Assembly (NCBI GenBank): GCA_016722465.1
Contig: JADKJC010000002.1
Location: forward strand, 882,501 to 946,500
Length of the DNA: 64,000 nt
Reading direction: 5' to 3'
DNA from: Chitinophagaceae bacterium
GTDB lineage: Bacteria; Bacteroidota; Bacteroidia; Chitinophagales; Chitinophagaceae
Both the position numbers and the translations under genes were made by a program. The notes beneath the pieces were generated by a model. The model was not told the origin of the DNA, ran no database searches, and saw only the letters and a list, made by a program, of their open reading frames with translations. Numbering within the stretch: position 1 is the first letter of the stretch; every line of letters begins with the position of its first letter. Of this stretch, positions 16,861 to 25,628 are shown piece by piece.

Positions 16861-17238
16861 TTAGTCGTTTGTAAAACGAATAATACTGATTCCCAAAGAT
16901 TCAATATGGCCTTGCCTTATTTGATCATTAAATTTTACATCCTGCCTGTTATGTACCCCACCATCAATTTCTACTACCAGCTTTAAAGAGTGGCAGTAAA
17001 AATCAGCAACATAATTCCATATTGGATGTTGCCTTCTAAATTTTATTCCCAACTTATTTTTTGAAAGGTAAGCCCAAACAATATCTTCCTCATGTGTAGG
17101 AAATTTTCTTAACTCTTCTGTTTTTTGAAAAATTAATTTAGAAGCACGGTAATGCATATCAAGCCGGTGCCCCTCCGCCCCACTAGCCAGCGGAGGCTTT
17201 TGGACTTCGAAATTTTTAGTATCGTCCTCTTTTGACAT
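16861..17238 (-). CDS. DUF559 (Vsr/restriction-endonuclease-fold) protein
   Basis: 125 residues. The DUF559 core is FPTHEEDIVWAYLSKNKLGIKFRRQHPIWNYVADFYC then LVVEIDGGVH, including the PD-(D/E)xK-like DF...EIDG catalytic residues. It is a presumed nuclease of unknown target, sometimes carried with mobile DNA. Residues about 13-26 (QKPPLASGAEGHRL) are translated from a palindrome at 17172-17196. The Met at 17157 (MHYRASKLIF) is where many relatives begin, so translation may start there. It sits between the MurU-like and kinase genes on the same strand. Confidence 0.75.
   Translation of the reverse strand: MSKEDDTKNFEVQKPPLASGAEGHRLDMHYRASKLIFQKTEELRKFPTHEEDIVWAYLSKNKLGIKFRRQHPIWNYVADFYCHSLKLVVEIDGGVHNRQDVKFNDQIRQGHIESLGISIIRFTND
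17172..17196. repeat. Palindromic element CCTCCGC...GCGGAGG
   Basis: A 7-bp inverted repeat around CCCACTAGCCA, followed by CTTTTGGACTTC. The element at 24640-24660 has the same order (CTCCGTTAACTAGCGGAAGG then CTTTTAGAGACTTC), so these are two copies of a dispersed unit. This copy lies at the start of the DUF559 frame. Confidence 0.55.
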
Positions 17239-17290
17239 GAATAAAGATTATTTATCAGAATGCTGTTTTTGAATTTAAGGCCAAGCCCCT

Positions 17291-18757
17291 TTAGGTGTTT
17301 GGGGCAACTCTTTCCATTTTCCAGTTTTCTTTATTGGTATGGCTCAGTTCAATCTTCACTTTAAACTTATTCCTTAAATGCCTGGCCAGCGCTTCCGCTG
17401 CATACACACTCCTGTGCTGGCCGCCGGTGCACCCAAAATTAATGGCCAGGTGTTCAAAGCCTCTTTTGATGTATTCTTCCACTGATATGTCGACAACGCT
17501 GAACATACTGTTTAAAAAATCCGGCATCTTTGTTTGCTGCTCTAAAAAATCTTTGACCGGTTTATCAAGCCCTGATAAATGTTTGTATTCATCAAATCTT
17601 CCGGGGTTTAAAATCCCTCTCATGTCAAACACAAAACCACCACCATTGCCTGTATCATCAACAGGATATCCATTCTTTATAAATGAGAAACTGCTGATAT
17701 TTATAACCAACGGCGTTTCCGCAGTGGCCTGAACTGGTGTAAATTCTTCAATTACTTCGGCACTGATGCAGATTTCAAGTACCTTCTTAAACTCCGGCAA
17801 TGCGATGCCAATACTTTGATGCTGCACAAACCATTGTAAATTCTGCAACGCCAATGGAATGCTGGTTAAAAAATGTGCCTTCCGTTCAAACAAACCACGG
17901 AATCCGTAAGCACCCAGCACCTGCAGCAAACGTATCAGCACATAACCATTGTATTGGCTCCGGAAAATTTCTTTATCAATGGATTCATTAATTACTTTTT
18001 CAAAAGCATCCATATACTCTTCCAGCAGCCGCTGTTTCCAGTCGTCAGACAGATTGGCCTTTGCCTGCCACAACAACGAAGCTACATCGTATTGCGGAGC
18101 ACCTTTCATGCCGCCCTGGTAATCGATGAAATGAACTTCATTGCATGCATCCACCATAATATTCCGGCTCTGGAAATCACGGAACATAAAAAACTGGTAC
18201 TCGGTATGAGACAGATAATTACTGAGGGCTTCAAAATCTTTAATGAGCTTTTGTTTATCATAAGGCCGGCGCAAGGCATCCAGGAAATAATATTTGAAAT
18301 ACAACAGGTCCGCCATAATTGCTTCCTTGCCGAATGAAGCATTGGTCAGGCATTTTTTATAATCCAATCCCTCATGCCCTTTTATTTGCAGTAACGCCAG
18401 TTGTTGAAGGCTTTGCTGATACAGGCCATACACTTCTTCTGTATATCCACATTGCTCCAGTTTATCCAATAAAGAAATACTGCCAAAATCCTGCTGGATA
18501 TAAATACGTTTATCCGGGCTTACGCAAAGCACTTTTGCTGTACGCAGGTCTTTTTGTGCAAAGAGTTTGGAAAAGTAAATGAAGGTTTCATTCTCTGCTA
18601 TATTAGCGCCATAGGTTGCAATATAATTGCCCTCACCCGTATGTAAACGAAAGTAATGCCTTTCACTGCCCGCCTGGGGCAATTTATCAATAGCAGTAAT
18701 GGTTGCTTTGGAAACGGTTGCAAATAACTTGTTGATTTCTTCGATGGGTGCTTGCAT
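17291..18757 (-). CDS. AmgK-like sugar kinase fused to RapZ C-terminal domain
   Basis: A 488-residue fusion. Residues about 1-320 are an aminoglycoside-phosphotransferase fold: the catalytic loop FMFRDFQSRNIMV (D and N of the HRDxxxxN motif, with the His replaced) and the metal Asp in VHFIDYQGGMKGAPQYDVASLL resemble the anomeric MurNAc/GlcNAc kinase AmgK. Residues about 350-488 resemble the RapZ C-terminal domain: FVFDMRGILNPGR, GFEHLAINFGCTGGQHRSVYAAEAL. In E. coli this domain senses glucosamine-6-phosphate. With the MurU-like gene downstream it implies amino-sugar/cell-wall recycling with a built-in sensor (inference). The N-terminal kinase half of RapZ is absent. Confidence 0.8.
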   Translation of the reverse strand: MQAPIEEINKLFATVSKATITAIDKLPQAGSERHYFRLHTGEGNYIATYGANIAENETFIYFSKLFAQKDLRTAKVLCVSPDKRIYIQQDFGSISLLDKLEQCGYTEEVYGLYQQSLQQLALLQIKGHEGLDYKKCLTNASFGKEAIMADLLYFKYYFLDALRRPYDKQKLIKDFEALSNYLSHTEYQFFMFRDFQSRNIMVDACNEVHFIDYQGGMKGAPQYDVASLLWQAKANLSDDWKQRLLEEYMDAFEKVINESIDKEIFRSQYNGYVLIRLLQVLGAYGFRGLFERKAHFLTSIPLALQNLQWFVQHQSIGIALPEFKKVLEICISAEVIEEFTPVQATAETPLVINISSFSFIKNGYPVDDTGNGGGFVFDMRGILNPGRFDEYKHLSGLDKPVKDFLEQQTKMPDFLNSMFSVVDISVEEYIKRGFEHLAINFGCTGGQHRSVYAAEALARHLRNKFKVKIELSHTNKENWKMERVAPNT

Positions 18758-18918
18758 TGAATCAGGAATCTGTTTTGGTAAAAATAGAATATTTACCCCA
18801 AACTCATTTCACTGCAACGCTAACTGCAGCAATGGTAATGTATGAGCCTGGTGAAAATCAACTGTTGACTGAAATACCTGAATGATGCTGACTGAGGTTT
18901 GCCGCCAATCGATATACA

Positions 18919-18943
18919 GTACAAGTGTGCGACGCCAATGAAG
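18919..18943 (+). repeat. Dispersed GTACAAG-TGCGACGCC repeat, copy A
   Basis: GTACAAGTGTGCGACGCCAATGAAG. Near-identical sequence occurs at 32315-32339, inverted at 57876-57900, and as a diverged copy at 23353-23376. The rest of 18758-19031 shows no gene. Confidence 0.55.
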
Positions 18944-19031
18944 TACCTGTGCATTCAACAGTTTGGGTCAAAAAAATTTATACCCGGTTCCTGTAAGGGA
19001 ATTAATTATTTTTAGCAATCACAATATTGAT

Positions 19032-20117
19032 ATGCGTCGCTTTCTCCAGAAAACAATGAACAAACCTGTAACCTGGCTGGCCAATACTTTTGGTAGCAGG
19101 CCCAACCGGGAGAGAGTGCATGCAGCCCTTACAAAATTGTATAATGACAGCAAAGAAAACCCCGGCAGGAAAGTATTGGTGATTGATACTGATGTTACCA
19201 ATGCCCGGTTCATCATTTTGAGTGACCAGCATAAAGGTGCCAAAAACGGCAGCGATGATTTTATGGTATGTGAACACAGCTATATGACCGCACTGGAATA
19301 TTATTATGAACAGGGCTTTCACTTTATTTCGCTGGGAGATGAAGAAGAGTTATGGGAAAACACGGTATGGCCGGTAAAAGCAAACAACAAGGAAAGCACT
19401 GCTTTACAGAAAAAATTTTTGCAGCAGCAACGTTTTACCAAGGTTTATGGCAACCATGATACTTTCTGGAACAATGATCCTTTTGCAGGCATGCACCTCA
19501 AAAGCATGTATGATGGACCGGTGAAAATTTATGAAGCAGTGGTGCTGCAGTTGAAAGCCGGAGAGAGCAAGGTTACCATTTTTCTTACGCACGGGCACCA
19601 GGGCGATGGGCAAAGTGACAGCAATTGGTTTAGTGCATGGTTTACAGGCAGGGTATGGGCGCCACTGCAAAGTTATTTGAACCTGAACCCCAACGTGCCC
19701 TCAGCCAGTGATGAATTAAAAACAGCGCACAATCTTTTTATGTACCAGTGGAGTGAGCAGGAGCATAACCCGGTACTGATCACGGGACATACACACCAGC
19801 CGGTATTTGCATCGCTCACTCATTTAGAAAACCTATACAAAAAATTAGCCGTGGCCAGGAGCACTATGGATGAAGTGTTGATTTCAACATTGAACAAAAA
19901 GATTCGCTTTAAGCAAAACGAATTTGATTTTGTTATTGGCAGCTACAGCAATATGAAACCTTATTATTTCAATAGTGGTTGTTGCTGTTTCATGGATGGT
20001 GACATTACCGGAATTGAAATAGCAGATGGTATGATCAGGCTCATTAAATGGAATAAAACTGAAACCAACGCAGAAAGAATTGTGCTGGATGAAATGGAAC
20101 TAAAAGAATTAATATAA
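19032..20117 (+). CDS. Metallophosphoesterase (calcineurin-like)
   Basis: About 361 residues from the ATG at 19032. Dinuclear-metal motifs appear in order: IILSDQHKG (DxH), ISLGDEEELWEN (GDxx), KVYGNHDTFW (GNHD), IFLTHGHQGDG (HGH) and LITGHTHQPVF (GHTH). The variant SDQH/GDEEE pairing is typical of a Bacteroidota subgroup. It is probably a cytoplasmic hydrolase of unknown phosphoester substrate. Upstream in-frame Met codons at 18963 add residues without family similarity. It appears monocistronic. Confidence 0.82.
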   Translation: MRRFLQKTMNKPVTWLANTFGSRPNRERVHAALTKLYNDSKENPGRKVLVIDTDVTNARFIILSDQHKGAKNGSDDFMVCEHSYMTALEYYYEQGFHFISLGDEEELWENTVWPVKANNKESTALQKKFLQQQRFTKVYGNHDTFWNNDPFAGMHLKSMYDGPVKIYEAVVLQLKAGESKVTIFLTHGHQGDGQSDSNWFSAWFTGRVWAPLQSYLNLNPNVPSASDELKTAHNLFMYQWSEQEHNPVLITGHTHQPVFASLTHLENLYKKLAVARSTMDEVLISTLNKKIRFKQNEFDFVIGSYSNMKPYYFNSGCCCFMDGDITGIEIADGMIRLIKWNKTETNAERIVLDEMELKELI

Positions 20118-20227
20118 CGCTCTCCATACCTTCTCCGAAATGTTTTGTTTTCATTAACAGGAAGGCCTACCCTTTTAACAGTTCATTTTAAATGGCCTGA
20201 TTATTTTCGGTATACAAAAACCAACTC

Positions 20228-21597
20228 ATGAGAAAACTTGCTTTAACCCTTATGCTCTGTGTGGCTGCGCAGGCTCTTTTCAGCCAACCCGATTCCCTTC
20301 TAAAAAATTCAAATACCGGATCGATCATTACAGGGCCATCGGGTTTAACTTCAACAGCGGCGGAAATTACAACCGGGACGAGCTTCCTTTTGGAACAAAT
20401 AAACAAAGTAATTTTTCCGGGAATGCCGGCGCTTCATACTCCAGTTTAAAAAGTACGGACAGGGTTCTTTTCAACAGCAATGCCAGCCTTAATACTTCGT
20501 TCAGCAGTAGCAAATCCACCAACACGAATGCTGAAAATACCAACAGCGGCTTTGGGCTGTTCCCGGGAGTTAGTGTTTCCAACAAATGGTTTTCGCCAAA
20601 CAGCCTGTTTACAGAATTAGGTGCTATAGTATCCGGCAATGTTCAATTCAGTAAAAACAGAATAGAGAACTACCCTGCAACCGGTAAAAACAACCTGAAC
20701 AACTATTCCATTGCGCTTACTGCCGGCATCGGCAAGGGCCGGCTGGAAAATATAACCGATATGCAGAATGCTTTATGGCTGTATAAAGAACTGCAGGCGG
20801 AGAAAAGCATCACCGGAATTTTATCAGCAGATGAATTGTTGGGCCTTGGCAGGAGCATTACCCGGGGAAATAATACCCGTGTGCTGGATGCAAGAAAGCG
20901 GACGAAATTCATTCTTGAAACCATTGATGGATACCTGCAGCAAAAAGCACTGGTGGCAAAAACCGATATCCGTTATTTCAGCAGCCTGAATGATATTGTA
21001 TTTTTTGCCTTCAACAACCAACGGCTTGCCGGCACAGAAAAATTCATCCGGATTACACCTGGCATCGAAGGGTGGAATGATAATATCACTCAAACCGACG
21101 GCATTAATAAATACGAACGACGTTATACCAGGCAATCGGTTGTGCTGAATGCAGGGCTTACTAAGTACATTCCGGTAAATCTTGTTCATCAAAATAATTA
21201 TGGCGCCTCACTGAAGCTATCCTATATTTCTACTGATTTTTCGCTGCGGTTTCTACAAAATGATACCGTGGCTTCAGAAAATAAAGGAAAGCCAACGATC
21301 AAACAGGCGGGCGTAAATTTATTTTTTGAACATGCCATTTATCCAAACACCAGGACGGTCATCAACATCGGCCTGCAAACAGAAACGGGTTACCAGGATG
21401 CAGATGGATCAACCGGATTTTATGGTACTGCAAACCTGTCGGGAAGCATGAGTTATTTTATCAGTTACCGCACAAGGTTTACCGGTAGTATTGGCGCTTC
21501 ATACAGCAGAAATATTTATCAAACTTCACAAGTGATATCACTTCAACCAAACAATATTCACCTGAACGCAAGTGCAGGCATTGAGATCAGTTTATAA
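20228..21597 (+). pseudogene. Outer-membrane beta-barrel protein with one frameshift
   Basis: A signal peptide (MRKLALTLMLCVAAQALFSQ) is followed after about 7 residues by a frame break. The A6 run at 20302-20307 needs one more A to continue as FKYRIDHYRAIGFNFNSGG and then an uninterrupted frame to the TAA at 21595-21597 (about 456 residues when joined). The body has repeated Asn/Ser/Thr-rich aromatic-ended strands and a C-terminal IHLNASAGIEISL, typical of a Bacteroidota outer-membrane barrel. The function is unknown. The single homopolymer loss suggests sequencing error. Confidence 0.65.
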
Positions 21598-21619
21598 CCA
21601 TTAACTCCAGCAGCAAAAA

Positions 21620-21651
21620 ATGGCCAGCAGGTTTCTGCTGGCCAAACTTTT
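21620..21651. terminator. Bidirectional terminator
   Basis: Perfect 10-bp stem TGGCCAGCAG/CTGCTGGCCA with GTTT loop. A6 on the left and AACTTTTTT on the right make it usable on both strands, for the barrel gene and for rtcB. Confidence 0.85.
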
Positions 21652-21666
21652 TTATTACTGCAATCA

Positions 21667-23136
21667 CTACTCCCCTGCTACTTCGTTGCTGCGCTTCCTG
21701 AATTTTCGTGGGTCACTGCCATCCATTTGTACAATGGCAGGATAAAATTTTCCTAACACATCTACCAGCATCGTCTGGCTTTGCATCACTTCATTGATAT
21801 CCTTGTACGCAAAGGGCGCTTCATCAAGGCCACCGCCAATCAATTTCACGCCATGATCTTTTAATTCTTTTCTCAATGCTTCATGGGTGATATTCGCCAG
21901 CGCTTTACTACGGCTCATCTTTCTTCCTGCACCATGAGAAGCAGAGTTTAAAGATGCCGTTTCTCCTTTACCTTTTACAATAAAGCCAGGCGCCGTCATG
22001 CTACCGGGGATAATTCCCAGTACATTTTTACCTGCAGGTGTAGCGCCCTTACGATGAACGATCACTTCCTTTCCCTCCCACATTTCCTTCCAGGCAAAAT
22101 TGTGATGGTTCTCCACTACAGCCAATGGTTTTTCTCCAATGGCTTTTGCAATTTTTGCATGTATGGTATGATGACAGGCGCTTGCATAATCCCCCGCCAG
22201 GTTCATGGCCAGCCAGTATTCCATGCCTTCTTCACTGTCAAGGCCCAACCAGGCTAAATGTTTGGCTTCTTTTGGCAACACTGTTTTTTGCATGGCAATT
22301 TGTGTGTAGTGGTTGGCAATATTAGCACCCAATCCACGGCTACCGCTATGCGTTAGTAACCCAACATAATTGCCAATTGGTAAATTCATTGGATTGCTGA
22401 CGTCAGTAATTTCCACTTTACCAAACTCCACAAAGTGGTTACCGCTTCCGGAAGAACCGAGTTGCTTTAGTGCTTTGTGTTGCAATGGTTGCAGGAAAAT
22501 AATTTCCATAAACTCTTTTCTTTCCAGCACTTCATGTTCCGTTTTGTCTGTAAATTCTCTTCCTGCCCCAAACAATGTATTCGCCACCAGTTCTCTCTGG
22601 AACCAGGCTTCTCTTTTTTTCAATTCAACGGGGTCAATGGCGAAGATGCTTAAACACATTCTACAGCCAATGTCTACACCCACCGCATAAGGAATGATGG
22701 CATTATTGGTTGCCAGCACACCGCCTATCGGCAATCCATAACCCTGGTGTGCATCGGGCATTAAAGCACCGGCTACCGCTACGGGTAATTTTGCGGCTGT
22801 TTGCATTTGTAACAGAGCGCCGTCTTCAATGTGTTTTGCGCCGAATACATTGTAGTCAACGCCCGTTTCATTTAAAGAAAAAGCCTCCCCAAACTCTTCC
22901 AAAGGAGGGGTTTCTGACCCTAACTTTGCCAACAGTTTTTCTGCAATGCCAGACAGGGTTTCGTGTGTTGTATAATTTTCCGGTGCTGCCAAAACCTCTT
23001 TTAATACCTGCAACGCTTCTTCTTCTGTGTGATGTTTAAAATGTGTACACATGGTATGCATGGCCACACTTACCACCGGCCCTTCTTCGTAGCCGATGGC
23101 ACGGATCTGTTTTCCGGTTAATTTTAATTTACTCAT
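21667..23136 (-). CDS. rtcB: RNA-splicing ligase RtcB
   Basis: A 489-residue Mn/GTP-dependent ligase that joins 2',3'-cyclic-phosphate (or 3'-phosphate) and 5'-OH RNA ends. In order: PDAHQGYGLPIGGVLA, VGVDIGCRMCLS (metal Asp/Cys), GSSGSGNHFVEFG, LTHSGSRGLG, PGSMTAPGFIVKG, and SASHGAGRKMSRSKA holding the guanylated histidine. Residues about 77-90 (SETPPLEEFGEAF) are encoded by a palindrome. It is downstream of, and co-oriented with, a tRNA-like array and AAA and YkuK-type genes, so tRNA repair is the natural hypothesis. No archease gene is in the window. Confidence 0.95.
   Translation of the reverse strand: MSKLKLTGKQIRAIGYEEGPVVSVAMHTMCTHFKHHTEEEALQVLKEVLAAPENYTTHETLSGIAEKLLAKLGSETPPLEEFGEAFSLNETGVDYNVFGAKHIEDGALLQMQTAAKLPVAVAGALMPDAHQGYGLPIGGVLATNNAIIPYAVGVDIGCRMCLSIFAIDPVELKKREAWFQRELVANTLFGAGREFTDKTEHEVLERKEFMEIIFLQPLQHKALKQLGSSGSGNHFVEFGKVEITDVSNPMNLPIGNYVGLLTHSGSRGLGANIANHYTQIAMQKTVLPKEAKHLAWLGLDSEEGMEYWLAMNLAGDYASACHHTIHAKIAKAIGEKPLAVVENHHNFAWKEMWEGKEVIVHRKGATPAGKNVLGIIPGSMTAPGFIVKGKGETASLNSASHGAGRKMSRSKALANITHEALRKELKDHGVKLIGGGLDEAPFAYKDINEVMQSQTMLVDVLGKFYPAIVQMDGSDPRKFRKRSNEVAGE
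22884..22910. repeat. Palindrome inside rtcB
   Basis: CCTCC...GGAGG arms around CCAAACTCTTCCAAA, read in frame within rtcB as TPPLEEFGEA, just before the conserved catalytic region. The sequence is of the C/T-rich palindromic type seen in intergenic elements, so it may be an in-frame insertion. Confidence 0.45.
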
Positions 23137-23448
23137 GTTGGTGTTTATTTAACCGCTAAGACGCAAAGGCACTAAGTTTAGTTTCTTCTTTGCGGCTTAG
23201 CGACTTTACGGTTATATTTTTTTTGATACCAGCTTTAGTTTTTTATGGCATCATCATCCGTTGGCTAACTGATTCTTTCATCGGTATTGTTACTATTTAA
23301 CAAAATCACCAATTTGCCAAGTCATTTTTATTTACTTCAATAAAGATATGCCGTACAAGTGAGTGACACAACGATGCTCAATAGCAGCATTACCGCCAAG
23401 TACAAAAAATAAAACATCCAGTACCGGAATGATACCGGATGCTATCGT
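23137..23448. other. Intergenic region rtcB/AAA with repeats
   Basis: 312 bases without a gene. It holds an inverted repeat (AACCG-CTAAG...CTTAGCG...CGGTT, 23151-23213), a GATACCAGCTTT...ATGGCA segment at 23225 that recurs at 57851, a CCGTTGGCTAACTGA half-palindrome near 23259, and a diverged GTACAAG repeat at 23353-23376. The rtcB promoter, if separate, should lie here. Confidence 0.5.
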
Positions 23449-24609
23449 TTAATTCATCAACTGCTCTCTTCTGAAACCCACCACCCTCACAGAAGGCTTT
23501 ACCACTTCCATATCATCCGGGTTGGTTATTTCAGCGATGGTCATTGGCTTATCAATGGTATTGTTAAAGCCAAGGTGATCGCTTAACCGCTGTGCTTTTG
23601 CCGCATCCAGTTTATTGAATTCATACTTTGCGATCAGCCTTCCTTTACGCATCAGGGCACTGTCTACCAAATTCAGGTCGCTGTTGAAAGTACAGATGAT
23701 CTGTACATTCAAACAGTCACTCAGCAAACCATCGCTTATATTAAGCAGGTTGCTTACGCTGCTGTTGTGACTGTACTTCCTGTCCATAATGATGTTCTCT
23801 GCATCTTCAATGATCACTACTGCATTGGGATTGTCAATCAACAGGTCAATGAATTCCGGGTTCATCAAATTACCGGCAACACTGGGCGATACAAACAGCA
23901 CTTTCTTTTTAATGCTGCCGATCAGGTGACGCAGGTAGGTAGTTTTACCCGTACCAGGCAAACCATGCAGCAGGATGATCCCCTTGTCATTTTCCTTTGC
24001 CAATCTTGTTTTGATCACTTCATCCACCGGTTTAAAATCATCGTTGTAATACAGGCCAATGTCCAGCAACGTGGGTTTTATTTCCAGTTGCTTCAGATCA
24101 AGCCCGTTGCTGTTCTGTGTAATGATGTTGATCTCAAAATCTTCCTCTTTTTCCGGCGCTTTAAAACCAGACAATGCTTCCACCAATGCATTGGCATAAT
24201 CATAGCGGTCAATACCAAATAAAATCTCTGCATAATCATGTCCCAGCTCTATCATTACTTTGTTTTCCAGTTTAAAAACAGTAGCCGAAAACTCCTGCTG
24301 CTTTTGCTGCCAGTTGTAAAATGTACGCTGGTAAATTGCCAGCGCCTTTCCTGCACTACCACTATTGATATAGCCGAATGCTTTTGCTGCATCCAGGTTA
24401 TTGATGAAACTGATGCAGGGTGTTTGGTTGTATTCCCGTACATAAAAGTTTTTTACTTCGATGTAGTTGTTTTCAAACAACACTTCTTTTTTACGAGACC
24501 GTAATTTTTGTTTTAGTTGCCCTTTTAAATTTTGTATCAACTGTTCAGCGGCTGGTATCAGCAGAATACAGATGCGTACTATTAAAAAGGCAACGAGTAG
24601 TTGTGCCAT
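23449..24609 (-). CDS. Membrane-anchored BCS1-like AAA ATPase
   Basis: 386 residues. An N-terminal hydrophobic anchor (LLVAFLIVRICILLIPAA) is followed by a basic stretch, a roughly 150-residue substrate-type domain, then the AAA core: Walker A LLHGLPGTGKTTYLRHL (about residue 215), Walker B AVVIIEDAEN, a sensor-1 region IICTFNSD and the arginine-finger-like ALMRKGRLIAKYEF. The BCS1/CDC48-type core points to an ATP-driven remodelling chaperone of unknown client. It lies between rtcB and the YkuK-type gene, all on the minus strand, so a link to RNA repair is plausible but inferred from position. Confidence 0.8.
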   Translation of the reverse strand: MAQLLVAFLIVRICILLIPAAEQLIQNLKGQLKQKLRSRKKEVLFENNYIEVKNFYVREYNQTPCISFINNLDAAKAFGYINSGSAGKALAIYQRTFYNWQQKQQEFSATVFKLENKVMIELGHDYAEILFGIDRYDYANALVEALSGFKAPEKEEDFEINIITQNSNGLDLKQLEIKPTLLDIGLYYNDDFKPVDEVIKTRLAKENDKGIILLHGLPGTGKTTYLRHLIGSIKKKVLFVSPSVAGNLMNPEFIDLLIDNPNAVVIIEDAENIIMDRKYSHNSSVSNLLNISDGLLSDCLNVQIICTFNSDLNLVDSALMRKGRLIAKYEFNKLDAAKAQRLSDHLGFNNTIDKPMTIAEITNPDDMEVVKPSVRVVGFRREQLMN

Positions 24610-24639
24610 TGTCTTAATTTTTTTGGTCCCACCAAACCT

Positions 24640-24660
24640 CTCCGTTAACTAGCGGAAGGC
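24640..24660. repeat. Palindromic element CTCCGTTAACTAGCGGAAGG
   Basis: Second copy of the unit at 17172, followed by CTTTTAGAGACTTC. A further G-rich palindromic unit (CTCTCCCGGGGGGGGAGA) lies at 24713-24730. Together they fill the gap between the AAA and YkuK-type genes. Confidence 0.5.
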
Positions 24661-24743
24661 TTTTAGAGACTTCAATCATTTAAAAATTTTAATTTCCCGA
24701 ATACTCTTAAGTCTCTCCCGGGGGGGGAGATTTAGAGGGGGCC

Positions 24744-25229
24744 TTATTGCACCAGCTTATTGGCGCAACAGGAACTTGCAAATGCATCAGGCTTGGCTTT
24801 AAAGGCAAACCCCATCCCCATGATATAACCCATGGCTTCTTTCAGCGCATCATTGCTTTTGAATGAAGGGTTGGTGTTGATATCTGCATGAACTTCCATG
24901 TCCACACTGTAGCGGCTGAAGATGTTGCACAAGGCATACGCCACTTCAATACTCTTCGCCACTTCCAGCAACATCCTTTCTTTGATGCTCATTTTTTGTG
25001 TAGTGGTTTCGTTGTGTATGTACATGAAACCACCTTTTCCTTTCCGGATAAAAACGATCACCGTAGCGAACTCAGTTTCTTTTCCTTTCACCTGGCTATC
25101 AGTACCGATACATACTTTCAATTCATGGCCCATTGCCCTTTCATTGGCAATTACTTCCATTACTTCATTTTCAATTGGCCGGTGGATTTTTTGTCCACTT
25201 AGTTTCCTCCATTGTTGCTGCTGTTCCAT
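24744..25229 (-). CDS. YkuK-like (DUF458) RNase H-fold protein
   Basis: About 161 residues from the ATG at 25229 (MEQQQQWRKLSGQKI). Another in-frame ATG at 25259 adds ten Lys/Asn-rich residues. The RNase H-like pattern shows as VCIGTDSQVKG (first Asp strand), ATVIVFIRKGKGGFMYIHNE and the late VHADINTNPSFKSND...GYIMGMGFAFKAKPDAFASS, which match DUF458/YkuK. The biochemical activity of the family is not established to my knowledge. It is the first protein gene after the tRNA-like array on the same strand, 70 bp downstream of its last element, with the AAA ATPase and RtcB following. Confidence 0.75.
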   Translation of the reverse strand: MEQQQQWRKLSGQKIHRPIENEVMEVIANERAMGHELKVCIGTDSQVKGKETEFATVIVFIRKGKGGFMYIHNETTTQKMSIKERMLLEVAKSIEVAYALCNIFSRYSVDMEVHADINTNPSFKSNDALKEAMGYIMGMGFAFKAKPDAFASSCCANKLVQ

Positions 25230-25329
25230 GTCATCGTTTTTATTTTTTTTTGCCAACATTTGTTCATTGTGGAGCTACATTGGCGACGCTCCGTTCAAGT
25301 TTTGTTTTTCAATTCTGCTTTTTATTTTG

Positions 25330-25399
25330 CATCAATACAAGGATTCGTCCCGCCATCGGCGGGATGGAAGCTATCATGCTACCGTTACATCATACTGAC
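25330..25399 (-). pseudogene. tRNA-Gly(TCC)-like relic carrying a palindrome
   Basis: Acceptor halves GTCAGTA and TATTGAT pair at all seven positions (two G-T), and the D-arm ATGT-AACGGTA-GCAT is intact. ATAGCTTCCA gives a likely TCC anticodon loop. The 3' anticodon stem and 5' T-stem are replaced by the palindrome TCCCGCCGATGGCGGGA, after which CGAATCCTTG looks like the end of a T-arm. It is probably non-functional. It is the last unit of the array, nearest to the YkuK-type gene. Confidence 0.5.
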
Positions 25400-25404
25400 A
25401 TTTG

Positions 25405-25476
25405 TGGACGAAACAAGATTCGAACTTGTACAGCTGCGGCTTCAACACAGTGCTCTACCATTGGAGCTATTCGTCC
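25405..25476 (-). tRNA. tRNA-Phe(GAA)-like
   Basis: Acceptor GGACGAA/TTCGTCC, D-arm GCTC-CAATGGTA-GAGC, anticodon arm CTGTG-TTGAAGC-CGCAG (anticodon GAA), T-arm ACAAG-TTCGAAT-CTTGT, discriminator A. CCA is not encoded. It folds completely and could be functional. Confidence 0.85.
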
Positions 25477-25530
25477 ATTTGTTTTATTTTCAAACCGCCG
25501 TCAGCGTTTTCAACCGCTGATGGGGTTTTG

Positions 25531-25615
25531 CGGAGAGTAAAGGGCTCGAACCTTTGCACCGAATAAACGATGTACAGCTTAGCAGGCTGCCGCATTACCA
25601 CTCTGCCAACTCTCC
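25531..25615 (-). tRNA. tRNA-Ser(GCT)-like with long variable arm
   Basis: Acceptor GGAGAGT/ACTCTCC, D-arm with GCAGAGTGGTAATGC, anticodon arm GCAGC-CTGCTAA-GCTGT (anticodon GCT), a class-II variable arm of about 18 nt, T-arm AAAGG-TTCGAGC-CCTTT, discriminator G. A small TCAGCG/CGCTGA hairpin lies just downstream (25501-25520). Confidence 0.85.
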
Positions 25616-25628
25616 AAAATATTTTTTG

